DNA of 64,000 nt from Chitinophaga sp. S165 (GCF_003182155.1 NZ_QGTG01000002.1:1317646-1381645); one strand, 5' to 3'; counted from the stretch's first letter, positions 8,933 through 18,275 are shown. A program made the numbers and translations. The notes: generated by a model from the letters alone, not told the origin.

Positions 8933-10222
8933 ATGAACCGTCGGCAGCAAATAAAATTAACAGAAGGTATTGACTGGCCTATTATGGGCCTCTACCTGGG
9001 GATCGTCTTTGTGGGGTTGTTATCGATCTTCGCCGCTGAGTACAGGGAGGGAGATAACATCTGGAATGATATCATCCACCTGAATAAAAACTATTCCCGT
9101 CAGCTGATGTGGCTCGGCGTATCGGCTGTACTGGCTACTATCATCTGGCTTACAGACAGTAAGTTCTTTACCGCTACGGCCAACCTGCTATATGCCGGTG
9201 GTATACTGTTGCTGCTATTGGTATTGGGTATCGGTAAAGATGTAAAAGGGTCGCATTCCTGGCTGGTGATAGGCGGTTTCCAGTTCCAGCCGGCGGAACT
9301 GACTAAGCTCTGTACTAACCTGGCAATAGCCAAGTACCTGTCGTCTATTGAAACTGATTTTACGAAACTGCGTTCAAGACTGATCGCTGTTGCACTGGCA
9401 TTGACCCCATGTGTGATCATTATCCTGCAGTCAGAAACCGGTCTGGCCCTGGTGTACTTCTCCTTCTTCCTGGTAATGTACAGGGAAGGTTTGCCTGGAG
9501 TGTTGCTGGTGATCGCCTTCTCAGGTATTGTACTGGTATTGTCTGCGCTCCTTGTCGATAAAAATATCCTCTTTATTATATTCTCGGTGATCACAGTATT
9601 GGTGATCTATTTCAGTCGCCGGGAAATAAAGCGTAACCGTTCCAGGCTGGCCCTGATATTGGGTATCTGGGCATTCTGTTCTGTGTTTGTGATGTTCGTA
9701 GTGCCTTTTGCTTTCACCAAAGTGCTGAAAGATTACCAGGTACGCCGTATTGAGGTAATGCTCGGTAAAGAAAACGATCCTAAAGCAACTTACAATACCC
9801 GCCAGAGTATGATCGCTATCGGTTCCGGTGGTTTCATTGGAAAAGGTTATCTGAAAGGTACCCAGACCCGTTATGATTTCGTACCTGAACAGAGTACTGA
9901 CTTTATCTTCTGTACCATCGGCGAAGACTTTGGCTTCCTCGGATCTATTATATTCATCGGTCTTTATGTGGCCCTGCTCTTACGGATCATTTTTGTGGCG
10001 GAGCGACAGCGATCGACATTCAGCCGTGTATACGCCTATGGGGTGGCCAGTATCATTTTCTTCCATATGGCCATTAATATATCTATGACCATCGGTCTGG
10101 CGCCCGTGATAGGGATTCCCCTGCCACTCGTCAGTTACGGAGGTTCCTCCCTTATGACGTTCACCATGTTGATCTTCATCATGCTCCGATTGGATGCCGA
10201 CAGGCAGATGGTATTACGATAG
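8933..10222 (+). CDS. rodA: Rod shape-determining protein RodA (SEDS glycosyltransferase)
   Basis: A 429-residue polytopic SEDS protein that polymerises lipid II glycan strands with PBP2. About ten membrane helices are visible. Diagnostic segments are GSHSWLVIGGFQFQPAELTKL (about 102-122), PEQSTDFIF (about 320) and the C-terminal GIPLPLVSYGGSS. The conserved Asp/Glu region of the family near EQSTDF is present. It ends the mre operon. Confidence 0.95.
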   Translation: MNRRQQIKLTEGIDWPIMGLYLGIVFVGLLSIFAAEYREGDNIWNDIIHLNKNYSRQLMWLGVSAVLATIIWLTDSKFFTATANLLYAGGILLLLLVLGIGKDVKGSHSWLVIGGFQFQPAELTKLCTNLAIAKYLSSIETDFTKLRSRLIAVALALTPCVIIILQSETGLALVYFSFFLVMYREGLPGVLLVIAFSGIVLVLSALLVDKNILFIIFSVITVLVIYFSRREIKRNRSRLALILGIWAFCSVFVMFVVPFAFTKVLKDYQVRRIEVMLGKENDPKATYNTRQSMIAIGSGGFIGKGYLKGTQTRYDFVPEQSTDFIFCTIGEDFGFLGSIIFIGLYVALLLRIIFVAERQRSTFSRVYAYGVASIIFFHMAINISMTIGLAPVIGIPLPLVSYGGSSLMTFTMLIFIMLRLDADRQMVLR

Positions 10223-10239
10223 TTGCATATCTTTGCAAA

Positions 10240-10989
10240 ATGGCACGTATTATACCATTATCAGAAGGGGCTTTTACAGTAGACGGGACAAAGAAATTCA
10301 TTCCTTACAATCCCGAGACGGATTCAATGCAGCAGCGCTCCGGCGGCTCGCTGTTGGTAGAGATTCAACCTTTTTTAGTGATCACGGATTCCGATTATAT
10401 CCTGCTGGACACCGGCCTGGGATATCGGAATGCGGATGGGGTTTTACAGATACATCAACACCTGATAGACAACGGTGTTAATCCGATGGACATTACCAAA
10501 GTGCTGATGAGCCATTTGCATAAAGATCATTCCGGCGGTATTTCCATCGTGGACCCTATAACGGGGCAGCGCAGTCTGAGTTTTCCGCAGGCGACCTATT
10601 ATGTGAACAGGCATGAGATGGATTATGCCATAGAGCATGATGGGAAATCCTATCATGCAGAAGATGTCCGCATTCTCCAGGAAAAGGATAATGTCATCTT
10701 CACAGAAGGGAATGGTACGATCGATGACTATATTTCCTATGAGGTGAGCGGTGGTCACTGTCCTTATCACCAGACATTCCTGATAGATACCGGTGACGAT
10801 AAATTCTTTTTCGGAGGGGATGAAGCCCCGCAGGTCTCCTATATGAAGCGCCGTTTTGCTGCTAAGTACGATTATGATGGAAAGCGGAGTATGGAATTGC
10901 GTGAGCAGTATAAACTACGTGGCGTTCAGGAAGGATGGACCTTTATGTATTACCACGATACAAAACTTCCATTCGGGAAGCTAAGCTGA
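10240..10989 (+). CDS. Metallo-beta-lactamase fold hydrolase
   Basis: A 249-residue cytoplasmic protein of the MBL superfamily. The metal-binding motif SHLHKDHSGGI (HxHxDH, near residue 90) is intact, and further ligands are expected at GGHCPYHQ (about 169), the GGDE segment (about 192) and YYHD near the C-terminus. The overall form resembles lactonase-like or glyoxalase-II-like hydrolases, but the substrate cannot be named. It lies 17 bases after rodA, so it may be co-transcribed with the elongasome genes. A TATCTTTG sequence overlaps the gap, too close to the start to be an ordinary promoter. Confidence 0.85.
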   Translation: MARIIPLSEGAFTVDGTKKFIPYNPETDSMQQRSGGSLLVEIQPFLVITDSDYILLDTGLGYRNADGVLQIHQHLIDNGVNPMDITKVLMSHLHKDHSGGISIVDPITGQRSLSFPQATYYVNRHEMDYAIEHDGKSYHAEDVRILQEKDNVIFTEGNGTIDDYISYEVSGGHCPYHQTFLIDTGDDKFFFGGDEAPQVSYMKRRFAAKYDYDGKRSMELREQYKLRGVQEGWTFMYYHDTKLPFGKLS

Positions 10990-11090
10990 GACACCCTCAA
11001 TTTTAAATGTCCCAATTGAATAACTATGAATTTTCTGATGAAGTCCGCGTATGATGATGAACTGGTTGAAAATTTATTCATGTACTGCTT

Positions 11091-12908
11091 ATGAATAAAT
11101 TTTTACTTGGTGCACGGTACTTATTTGGTATCGTACCTTTCATTATGAGCATCTGGGCATTGGCTGATAAAGGCAATCTGCTAATGTGTGGTGGATTTGC
11201 CATTTTAGCCGTATTGTTGGTTCTCCCTCCTACGATCAAAGTGAGGGGACATCAGGGAATCTTGTCACATCAGTTACCTATTAAATATTTTTTTTTCTCC
11301 TATCCCTTACTGGCTCTTCTGCGCTGGTTTTTAGGAATATTTTATAGCCTGGGTGGAGTTATGATAATTGACTCAAAAAGATATGTTGATGGGGTGATGA
11401 CATTGTCATTAGGTCTTGTTCTTATAAGTCCGCTTGACAGATACTTCTTTCCAGGCTTATTCTTTCCTAAAGAAGGTAAAGTCAGGAAACAAGCGACGGT
11501 AGCTTTCATGGCACGTAACTGCGGTGTTGTGTTATGGTTCATGGCACCGGTACTATATTCCGCAGGCGATTATGCAGCGGGTGTCGCCTTTTTAATATGT
11601 GGGGCGGGCTGGGTACTGGCTTCAGGTCGTATCACACCTAAAGAACTTGTAGTGCCGATCCCGGAGCATGGTATTGCGCAGGAGGTAAATCTGGTAGTGC
11701 CTGTTTATACTACATCTGCGGAGGAAACGACGATTAATGTGCCCGGAGGACCACTGTTTGATAAGCTGATAAAATATTTAAAGTCCCTGCGGATCTCCCT
11801 GCCGAAGCCTCAGGCCAGAAGGCCCGGAAAAGCGAGGTATTTCGATGCTTTCATTATGCAATGGACGATAACGTCATCAAAACTTAATGAAACGTACTTC
11901 AACGAGATGATCGCGGATTTCCAGAGTAATTGGCTAAAAGCGAATGAATATGAGCAGAAGTTATTATTGCACCGGGATCCCGAAGTATTTAAGGCGCAAA
12001 CCATTCAACAGATTAATAACTATATAGACGAGATCAGGGAAAGGGCCGCACTGAAAAATCTTATACCCGCAGGGTTCGTGCCTGATATGATCAGCGATGT
12101 CTGGCAGGCCGACAAACGAATCACGTCGCTCTTCAGTGCCATGGAGATCTATAGCAAAAAAAGAGGCTCAAGGTCGATCGCCAGGATTATCGCCCACGTG
12201 GCAGAGTATCATGCGATGCTCAATCTTATTGAATGGATAGGCCACCCGGCGGTTGAGCCTGGGCCGGAAGAATCTGTAAGTAATGCACAGCCTGCGCCGG
12301 CCGATAGCATTGATGCTGAAATGATCGCCGCTTTAATGAGAATGAGCCCGTCCTTGCCGTCATTAAGCGCCAACAGGCGTACCATATTGAATGATGATAC
12401 CTATTTCCAGATTATAGATTACATCGTCTTATTAGGTAAAAACCTGGAGAACTATAAAGATCTCAGCGACAAGTTTAATGAAGAACGGTACCGTGATTAT
12501 TTCCTTCCTTTTCTGAATGCTGTAAGTCCACATTATTCAGCAAAGGGAGAGGTTTTCAACCGGCTGGGTAAAACGGATATTCTTGTTAGTGACAATGATG
12601 GAAATAATCTTTTTATAGCAGAATGTAAAATCTGGAGAGGTGAAGCGTATCTGCTCAATGGTGTTGATCAGTTGCTGAGCAGTTATGTGAACTGGAGGGA
12701 TGAGAAAACTGCTGTTATCATTTTCAACCGTGATGTAAAGCAATTCTCGCAGGTGTTGCTAACAGCAACAGCGGCAATGGAACAGCATCCGCTCTGTTTG
12801 CAGGCACTGGGGCAAAGGTCAGACGCCTCCTGGTCGTACTTATTCCGGAATCCTGATGATGAGCATAAGATCATCAGGGTAGAGCTGGTGTTATTTAATT
12901 TCGTCTGA
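11091..12908 (+). CDS. Membrane protein with C-terminal PD-(D/E)xK nuclease-like domain
   Basis: A 605-residue protein I do not recognise as a named family. The first 180 residues hold about five membrane helices. The middle (about 230-460) is soluble and mostly helical. The C-terminal region (about 480-570) has the layout of a restriction-endonuclease-like core: GKTDILV (Asp near 495), then LFIAECKIWRG (Glu 511, Lys 513), then LSSYVNWRDEKTAVIIFNR. D-x(n)-ExK after a GxTDI strand is the signature of Mrr-like nucleases. It could be a membrane-tethered DNA-acting or degenerate regulatory domain. It stands alone, 100 bases after the hydrolase gene and convergent with the next one. Function unknown; the nuclease fold is inferred. 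Confidence 0.7.
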   Translation: MNKFLLGARYLFGIVPFIMSIWALADKGNLLMCGGFAILAVLLVLPPTIKVRGHQGILSHQLPIKYFFFSYPLLALLRWFLGIFYSLGGVMIIDSKRYVDGVMTLSLGLVLISPLDRYFFPGLFFPKEGKVRKQATVAFMARNCGVVLWFMAPVLYSAGDYAAGVAFLICGAGWVLASGRITPKELVVPIPEHGIAQEVNLVVPVYTTSAEETTINVPGGPLFDKLIKYLKSLRISLPKPQARRPGKARYFDAFIMQWTITSSKLNETYFNEMIADFQSNWLKANEYEQKLLLHRDPEVFKAQTIQQINNYIDEIRERAALKNLIPAGFVPDMISDVWQADKRITSLFSAMEIYSKKRGSRSIARIIAHVAEYHAMLNLIEWIGHPAVEPGPEESVSNAQPAPADSIDAEMIAALMRMSPSLPSLSANRRTILNDDTYFQIIDYIVLLGKNLENYKDLSDKFNEERYRDYFLPFLNAVSPHYSAKGEVFNRLGKTDILVSDNDGNNLFIAECKIWRGEAYLLNGVDQLLSSYVNWRDEKTAVIIFNRDVKQFSQVLLTATAAMEQHPLCLQALGQRSDASWSYLFRNPDDEHKIIRVELVLFNFV

Positions 12909-12924
12909 TAATTATGCGGGTGAA

Positions 12925-13398
12925 TTACTGCCGGAATCTTCTTGCGCCTGGTCCGCCTACGTTTCTGCTTTGTCTGTCCTTCATGGTCCGGATCAGTTGA
13001 TTACGGAACTCTCTTTCAGATCTGAATACATTACCGGCCTTCGCGGGAGGCAGTACCTTCTGGAATTCCTGGCTGTAATGGGTTTTAATATCCAGCATAC
13101 GGCGCTCATAGCCTAATTCATTGGCATCTGCGGGCTGGCGGTCCTGCTGTGGGGTCTTGTTCCGTTTGCGGCGTTCGGCAATTAGAATTTCGACTTCTTT
13201 TGTGTATTGATTATATAAAGGCCAGAATTTCTGTGCCTCATCTGGGGTAAGATCCAGCTTTTGTGCCAGATATGCGATTTCTGCGGCACGGATACGGTCC
13301 TTTATTTCAGAATCACCGCCCTTCTGAGCCTGACTGGCGGGAGGGTGGAAAAACAATGAAAGGGCAATAAGTATAAATAATGCGTAAATTTTTTTCAT
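12925..13398 (-). CDS. Periplasmic Spy/CpxP-like protein
   Basis: A 157-residue exported protein with a signal peptide (residues 1-24, cleavage near SQAQ). The mature part is helical and charged, with LDLTPDEAQKFWPLYNQYTKEVE, the pattern of Bacteroidota proteins related to the Spy/CpxP LTxxQ class, which bind unfolded proteins or sense envelope stress. It is the third gene of a minus-strand series: ECF sigma factor, membrane partner, then this. The ATG lies one base from the preceding stop, so the two are coupled. I infer a role in an envelope stress circuit; chaperone activity is not shown. Confidence 0.7.
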   Translation of the reverse strand: MKKIYALFILIALSLFFHPPASQAQKGGDSEIKDRIRAAEIAYLAQKLDLTPDEAQKFWPLYNQYTKEVEILIAERRKRNKTPQQDRQPADANELGYERRMLDIKTHYSQEFQKVLPPAKAGNVFRSEREFRNQLIRTMKDRQSRNVGGPGARRFRQ

Positions 13399-13399
13399 C

Positions 13400-14323
13400 T
13401 CAATTGTCTGTTAGGCTTTCATTTAACAAACCGGTGTTATCCAAATAATGTTGTATAGCCTCTGCTGGTAATTCATCTACCTCGTCCGGAATCCCGTTAC
13501 TTTCTTCTACTAAAGGTCCATAGCTGGCCAATTCTTCTCTATCGAAAGCATCCGTATGGGCTTGCAGATATTCCATAATTTCCTGGTCGCTGACATTAGC
13601 CAGGTTTTTCTCCATTGCACTGGCGGCATGGTAGTTCTCTCTTGTAAACAGCAGGGTACTTACACTTACCAGTGCTATAAGGCAGGCGGCTACCGCCCAT
13701 TTGAAATACCTGCGTGCATCCATCCTGCGGATGACAGGCTTAGCGGCAGGGGCCGAAATAGCAGGCATGTTCGCCATTACGGTCGCACTCAGCTGGTCAA
13801 AATAACCTGCAGGCACCGAAAATGGCATCGTCTTGGGCATTTGTGCCAGGAACGGAGACAAAATGGCTAGTTCTTCTCCTGCTTCTGTAGCTGGTATAGT
13901 TGGCCTGTCAGCATCTGCTATACGCGCCATGACAGCAGCACTTAACTGGTCAAAATAGCCGGCAGGAGCAGACATTGGAAATGCTTTTGGCATATCTGCC
14001 AGGATGGAAGGCATTTCTTCTATAGCTGGTTGAGCCTGTTCAGTGGCACCTGTTATATTTTGCAAGACCTGTTCAGACAATTGCCCGAAGTAATCCGGAG
14101 GAACAGATAGGGGAAGTGACTTAGGTACACCGGCCAGTAGCGGGGAGAGCATTTCGAGCTCTTCCTGCACATCAGCAGCACGTACCTTCTGTAGGATCTG
14201 ATCCGGCAGTTGCTCAAAATAACCGGCTGGAATTGCTGCCTGGGCAGATTTCAGCGTAGTCCATTGAGCTTCAGGGATGATTTCCCGCAGTTCGTTCGCA
14301 ATATCGTTGTCTCTGGATATCAT
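13400..14323 (-). CDS. Putative anti-sigma membrane protein with four PAGYF-type repeats
   Basis: A 307-residue protein with a single membrane helix (about 206-227) after a basic stretch, so the first 200 residues face the cytoplasm if the positive-inside rule holds. This part carries four copies of a short motif, (I/V/A)PxxYFxQLxxxVLxxI, at about 31-47, 74-91, 119-136 and 170-187, each preceded by PKxxPxS-like spacers. The C-terminal part (228-307) is acidic. Its place directly after an ECF sigma gene suggests an anti-sigma or sigma-associated factor, although no zinc-binding HxxxC motif is present. The repeats may be binding modules. Identity as anti-sigma factor is inferred from context. 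Confidence 0.6.
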   Translation of the reverse strand: MISRDNDIANELREIIPEAQWTTLKSAQAAIPAGYFEQLPDQILQKVRAADVQEELEMLSPLLAGVPKSLPLSVPPDYFGQLSEQVLQNITGATEQAQPAIEEMPSILADMPKAFPMSAPAGYFDQLSAAVMARIADADRPTIPATEAGEELAILSPFLAQMPKTMPFSVPAGYFDQLSATVMANMPAISAPAAKPVIRRMDARRYFKWAVAACLIALVSVSTLLFTRENYHAASAMEKNLANVSDQEIMEYLQAHTDAFDREELASYGPLVEESNGIPDEVDELPAEAIQHYLDNTGLLNESLTDN

Positions 14324-14425
14324 ACAGTTTTTAGACGGTAGAAGATAGCAATAGTTTAAACAGGTTGTAGTTTCGTCTCTAAAAAAATGCGGTTCACCTC
14401 ATAAAAGTACGAAGATGTCGCATTT

Positions 14426-14977
14426 TCAGCTATTACGGATGAACTCTTCAATCTTTTTTACGGCGTGGTGATAAGAGGCTTTGAGTGCGCCTTCAGAGGT
14501 GTCAAGTACACGGCTCATTTCTTCGTAGGGCATTTCATCATAGTACCTCAGATTAAATACGATCCTTTGTTTTTCAGGTAGTCCCAGTATCGCTCTTTGC
14601 AACTTCCACTCAAGTTTATTGGGATCAAATTGAGCATCTGCCTTCAGGGTATTGCTAAGACCTGTTTCTACGTCTGACAGAGATACTGAATTGTTTTTCT
14701 TTTGTTTTTCCAGGAACGTGAGACATTCATTAGTGGCTATCTTGTATAACCAGGTGTATAACTGGGCGTCTTCGCGGAATCCTTCCAGGTTTTTCCAGAC
14801 TTTCACAAACACATTCTGTAATACATCATTGGCGTCATCATGGTCCAGCACGAGCCTTCTGATATGCCAGTAAAGCCGTTCCTGGTACTTCTGGATGATA
14901 TACGTAAAGCCCTTCTCCCTTGTGGCGGGATCCCTGTATATCGCCAATAGTGTTTTATCATCCTGTTGTATGCTCAT
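14426..14977 (-). CDS. ECF RNA polymerase sigma factor
   Basis: A 183-residue sigma-70 family factor. Region 2 is visible as DDANDVLQNVFVKVWKNLEGFREDAQLYTWLYKIATNECL (given here as two overlapping blocks around residues 45-85), and region 4 as LPEKQRIVFNLRYYDEMPYEE with the helix-turn-helix after it, ending near residue 175. No extra domain. It heads a minus-strand series with the repeat-bearing membrane protein 102 bases downstream and a Spy-like protein, consistent with an envelope-signal-responsive sigma factor that also drives its own operon. Target promoters are unknown. Confidence 0.9.
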   Translation of the reverse strand: MSIQQDDKTLLAIYRDPATREKGFTYIIQKYQERLYWHIRRLVLDHDDANDVLQNVFVKVWKNLEGFREDAQLYTWLYKIATNECLTFLEKQKKNNSVSLSDVETGLSNTLKADAQFDPNKLEWKLQRAILGLPEKQRIVFNLRYYDEMPYEEMSRVLDTSEGALKASYHHAVKKIEEFIRNS

Positions 14978-14993
14978 CCTAGGTTAAATGGTT

Positions 14994-15036
14994 TTACATA
15001 AAAAAAACCATCTCTATGATGGTTTTTTTTATGTAA
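14994..15036 (-). terminator. Perfect bidirectional terminator
   Basis: A 19-bp perfect inverted repeat (14994-15012 and 15018-15036) with a 5-nt loop: TTACAT, eight A, CCATC, loop, and the mirror copy with eight T. It stops transcription from the transketolase gene on the minus strand and would work equally well on the plus strand. It also insulates the sigma operon promoter, which must lie in the short gap 14978-14993 or within the hairpin region. Confidence 0.9.
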
Positions 15037-15054
15037 AGTTTAATCCGGTACAGA

Positions 15055-16020
15055 TTATTTATTCTTCTTTCTTGCTATTGCTTTTTCAGCAGCAGCAACG
15101 ATATGATCTGCATCCAGGCCATATTTTTTCAGCAGGTCCAGTGGTTTGCCACTTTCACCGAAAGTATCATTAGTACCTACGTATTCGATCGGAATTGGAT
15201 TGTTGCGTGCAGCTACCTGTGCGATGCTGTCACCGAGACCTCCCAGTACGTTATGCTCTTCAGCAGTTACCGCACAACCGGTTTTAGTGATGGAGCGTAT
15301 TACTGCTTCTTCGTCCAGTGGTTTAATAGTGTGGATATTGATGATCTCAACACTATAACCTCTTTCTTCCAGGATCTTGCCTGCTTCGATAGATAACCAT
15401 ACCATGTGACCGCAAGCGAACAGGGTGATATCTGTTCCTTCGTGCAGCACCTGGGCTTTACCTACTTCGAATTTCTGATCTTCAGGAGTGAAGTTAGGCC
15501 ATTTCGGACGACCGAAACGCAGATAAACTGGTCCCTGGTAGTCAGCTACAGCGATAGTAGCAGCTTTAGTCTGGTTGAAATCGCATGGAACGATCACGGT
15601 CATGCCCGGGAGCATTTTCATCATACCGATATCTTCCAGGATCTGGTGGGTAGCACCATCTTCACCAAGCGTTAAACCGGCGTGAGAAGCACAGATCTTT
15701 ACGTTCTTGCCGGAATAGGCAACAGACTGGCGGATCTGGTCGTATACACGGCCTGTAGAAAAGTTAGCAAAGGTAGTTGTATAAGGAATTTTACCACCGA
15801 TGGTCATACCGGCAGCTATACCTATCATATTTGCTTCTGCGATACCTACCTGTACAAAGCGGTCAGGAAACTCCTTAATAAAGGCATTCAGTTTCATCGA
15901 ACCCAACAGGTCAGCGGTCAGTGCTACTACATTCGGATTTTTACGCCCAGCTTCCAATATACCTTCTCCAAAGCCTGCGCGTGTCTCCTTCTCATTTAAC
16001 GGTTTAATATCTTTTACCAT
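15055..16020 (-). CDS. Transketolase, C-terminal subunit
   Basis: A 321-residue protein equal to the pyrimidine-binding and C-terminal domains of transketolase, with GIAEANMIGIAAGMTIGGKIPYTTTFANFS (blocks near 58-85; the Glu of the first block is the thiamine-activating residue) and the C-terminal segment NIHTIKPLDEEAV. It lacks the thiamine-pyrophosphate diphosphate-binding domain, so it must pair with a separate N-terminal subunit; that gene is not next to it in this window, since galE lies 45 bases upstream. Split transketolases are common in Bacteroidota, normally with adjacent halves. It acts in the non-oxidative pentose phosphate pathway or an isoprenoid/sugar side branch. Confidence 0.9.
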   Translation of the reverse strand: MVKDIKPLNEKETRAGFGEGILEAGRKNPNVVALTADLLGSMKLNAFIKEFPDRFVQVGIAEANMIGIAAGMTIGGKIPYTTTFANFSTGRVYDQIRQSVAYSGKNVKICASHAGLTLGEDGATHQILEDIGMMKMLPGMTVIVPCDFNQTKAATIAVADYQGPVYLRFGRPKWPNFTPEDQKFEVGKAQVLHEGTDITLFACGHMVWLSIEAGKILEERGYSVEIINIHTIKPLDEEAVIRSITKTGCAVTAEEHNVLGGLGDSIAQVAARNNPIPIEYVGTNDTFGESGKPLDLLKKYGLDADHIVAAAEKAIARKKNK

Positions 16021-16065
16021 AGCCTTATATTAAGAATTGTGTCGTAAATGTAAGAAATAAACTTT

Positions 16066-17094
16066 TTAATTGCTAAGAACCCTGTCCCTTAAGGCTACTT
16101 CCCACTGCCAGGCGGTACGCATCATGTCTTCTATACCAATGTTCGGGTTCCAGCCAAGCAGTTGTTTGGCTTTGGTGTTATTGGCATAGATAGCGATCAC
16201 ATCGCCCGGGCGGCGTGGCCCCAGTTCATAGTTCAGTTTTACACCGGAGATCTTTTCAAAGGCCTTGATAGCTTCCAGAACGGTTACTCCGTTACCGGTA
16301 CCGAGGTTGAATATCTCGCAGTTATCTGTATTCTTTTGGTCCAGCAGGTACTGCAGGGCCTTTGTATGAGCATTGGCTATATCCATTACATGAATATAAT
16401 CGCGCACGCAGGAACCGTCGCGGGTATCGTAGTCATGACCAAATACAGTCAGCTTAGGGATCTTGCCGATAGCTGTCTGGGTAATAACTGGTACCAGGTT
16501 GTCGGGACGGCCTAAAGGCAGTTCGCCGATCAATGCAGACGGATGTGCGCCTACCGGGTTAAAGTAACGCAGCAGGATAGACTGGGTATCGTTTACCTTG
16601 CTATAGTCCTGGATCATCTGTTCGCCCATTTGTTTGGTACGGGCGTATGGGGATTGTGCTTCTTGCAGCGGAGTGGCCTCCACTACGGGCAATTCTGTGG
16701 TATTGCCATATACGGAGCAGGAAGAAGAGAATACCAGGTTAGGGATATTAAACTCTTTTACACACTTCAGCACATTTACTAAAGAAGAAAGGTTATTATG
16801 GAAGTAAAATAACGGATCAGCTACGGACTCAGGAACTGTTTTGAGCGCTGCAAAGTGGATCACGCCTACGATATCACGGTTTTCGTGAAATACGGCATGT
16901 GTATCTTCCAGGTTACAGAGATCTACCTTGTAGTTACGGATTTTTTTGCCTGTGATCTTTTCTACTCCGTCCAGCAGTTGTGTACTGCTACGGATGTTGC
17001 TGTCTACGGATACTACGTCAAAGCCATTGTTAATCAGATCTACGATAGTGTGAGAGCCGATATAACCACAACCACCGGTAACTAGAACCTTCAT
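16066..17094 (-). CDS. galE: UDP-glucose 4-epimerase
   Basis: A 342-residue extended short-chain dehydrogenase that interconverts UDP-glucose and UDP-galactose with bound NAD. The Rossmann motif TGGCGYIGSHT (residues 6-16) and the catalytic SSSCSVYG...YARTK (Tyr and Lys near 150-154) are intact, and the C-terminal block RRPGDVIAIYAN is typical of GalE. Length equals the family standard. It lies between rfbA and the transketolase subunit on the same strand, so the three may supply sugar nucleotides for surface polysaccharide. Confidence 0.95.
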   Translation of the reverse strand: MKVLVTGGCGYIGSHTIVDLINNGFDVVSVDSNIRSSTQLLDGVEKITGKKIRNYKVDLCNLEDTHAVFHENRDIVGVIHFAALKTVPESVADPLFYFHNNLSSLVNVLKCVKEFNIPNLVFSSSCSVYGNTTELPVVEATPLQEAQSPYARTKQMGEQMIQDYSKVNDTQSILLRYFNPVGAHPSALIGELPLGRPDNLVPVITQTAIGKIPKLTVFGHDYDTRDGSCVRDYIHVMDIANAHTKALQYLLDQKNTDNCEIFNLGTGNGVTVLEAIKAFEKISGVKLNYELGPRRPGDVIAIYANNTKAKQLLGWNPNIGIEDMMRTAWQWEVALRDRVLSN

Positions 17095-17245
17095 ATGTCT
17101 TTTATTTTTTAAGAATGTTTTAGGATTAATTACAATCAGATGCTTAGCGAAATCAGGAATTATAGACTTGGAATCTAACCCCGTACCCGATTATCGAATT
17201 ACGAATGTACGTTTCCTAATCCTTAATTCTTATTTTTTTAATTGT

Positions 17246-18115
17246 TCAGATTTTCTGTTCAACGATCTTTTCAAGATACTGTCCATAGCCACTTTTCAGC
17301 AATGGCTTGGTGAGCGCCTGTAATTGCTCCAGGGAAATAAATCCTTGTCTGTAGGCAATTTCCTCTATACAGGCAATCTTGATACCCTGACGTTGTTCGA
17401 TGACCTGTACAAACTGTGACGCCTGCATCAGGGAATCGAAGGTACCTGTATCCAGCCATGCCGTACCGCGTGGCAGGATAGACACTTTCAGTTTGCCGCG
17501 GCGCAGGTATTCCTTGTTCACATCGGTGATCTCATATTCCCCGCGTGGGCTTGGCTGCAGTTCAGCAGCTATTTTAATCACATCATTATCGTAAAAGTAT
17601 AATCCAGGTACCGCATAACTGCTCTTGGGCTTTTGCGGTTTCTCCTCTATGGACACTACCTGCATTTTCTCATCAAACTCCACTACGCCATAGCGTTCCG
17701 GGTCGGATACCTGATAGGCGTACACGATGCCTCCATCCGGATTGACATTGTTAGCCAGCTGGGTACCGAGGCCGGCGCCGTAAAAGATATTATCTCCCAA
17801 TACAAGCGCTACATTATCATCGCCAATAAACTCACGGCCTATTACAAACGCTTGAGCAAGACCGTTAGGAAGCGGTTGTTCAGCATAGTGCAGCTGCAGA
17901 CCTAATTGTTCACCGTTACCGAATAATCTTTTAAAAGCAGGCAGGTCATGTGGTGTGGAAATGATCAGGATCTCTTTTATACCGGCCAGCATCAGTGTGG
18001 AAAGGGGATAATAGATCATCGGTTTGTCATATACCGGCATGATTTGTTTGCTGATGGCATAGGTAATCGGGTGTAAACGTGTTCCGGAGCCGCCGGCCAG
18101 TATGATACCTTTCAT
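17246..18115 (-). CDS. rfbA: Glucose-1-phosphate thymidylyltransferase
   Basis: A 289-residue nucleotidyltransferase that makes dTDP-glucose from dTTP and glucose-1-phosphate, the first step of dTDP-rhamnose synthesis. [18 protein letters not shown] is the canonical N-terminus, so the ATG at 18115 is chosen over an in-frame start 42 bases upstream that would add a hydrophobic stretch foreign to the family. The active-site block [27 protein letters not shown] and the C-terminal [10 protein letters not shown] are present. The rest of the rhamnose pathway is not nearby. A hairpin with a T5 tract (about 18158-18182, minus strand) and a TATTTTTG -10-like element (18167-18174) lie upstream, so promoter and attenuator may overlap. 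Confidence 0.95.
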   Translation of the reverse strand: MKGIILAGGSGTRLHPITYAISKQIMPVYDKPMIYYPLSTLMLAGIKEILIISTPHDLPAFKRLFGNGEQLGLQLHYAEQPLPNGLAQAFVIGREFIGDDNVALVLGDNIFYGAGLGTQLANNVNPDGGIVYAYQVSDPERYGVVEFDEKMQVVSIEEKPQKPKSSYAVPGLYFYDNDVIKIAAELQPSPRGEYEITDVNKEYLRRGKLKVSILPRGTAWLDTGTFDSLMQASQFVQVIEQRQGIKIACIEEIAYRQGFISLEQLQALTKPLLKSGYGQYLEKIVEQKI

Positions 18116-18230
18116 AGCATTTATTATAAGAATGAATAATAGAAAAAGGTTCTTCAAAAAGCCCTACAAAAATAGGGGGCTCTGTGATAAAAAAAAGGAA
18201 AAACTGAAAAAGCAGTAGTATCAAAAGAGA

Positions 18231-18275
18231 AAGCCCTCCGGTCGTTCCATCGGAGATGGCGAGGCCGGAGGGCTT
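18231..18275 (-). terminator. Terminator hairpin after pit
   Basis: AAGCCCTCCGG at 18231-18241 and its reverse complement at 18265-18275 form an 11-bp GC-rich stem with an internal loop that can fold further. It lies just past the pit stop codon on the minus strand and is followed there by a T-rich run (TTTCTCTTTTG). Confidence 0.8.

Noticed and set aside
10228..10235. TATCTTTG as a promoter for the metallo-beta-lactamase gene
   Set aside because: It lies only 5 bases before the ATG and has no upstream TTG at the normal distance. A leaderless transcript is possible but chance match is more likely.
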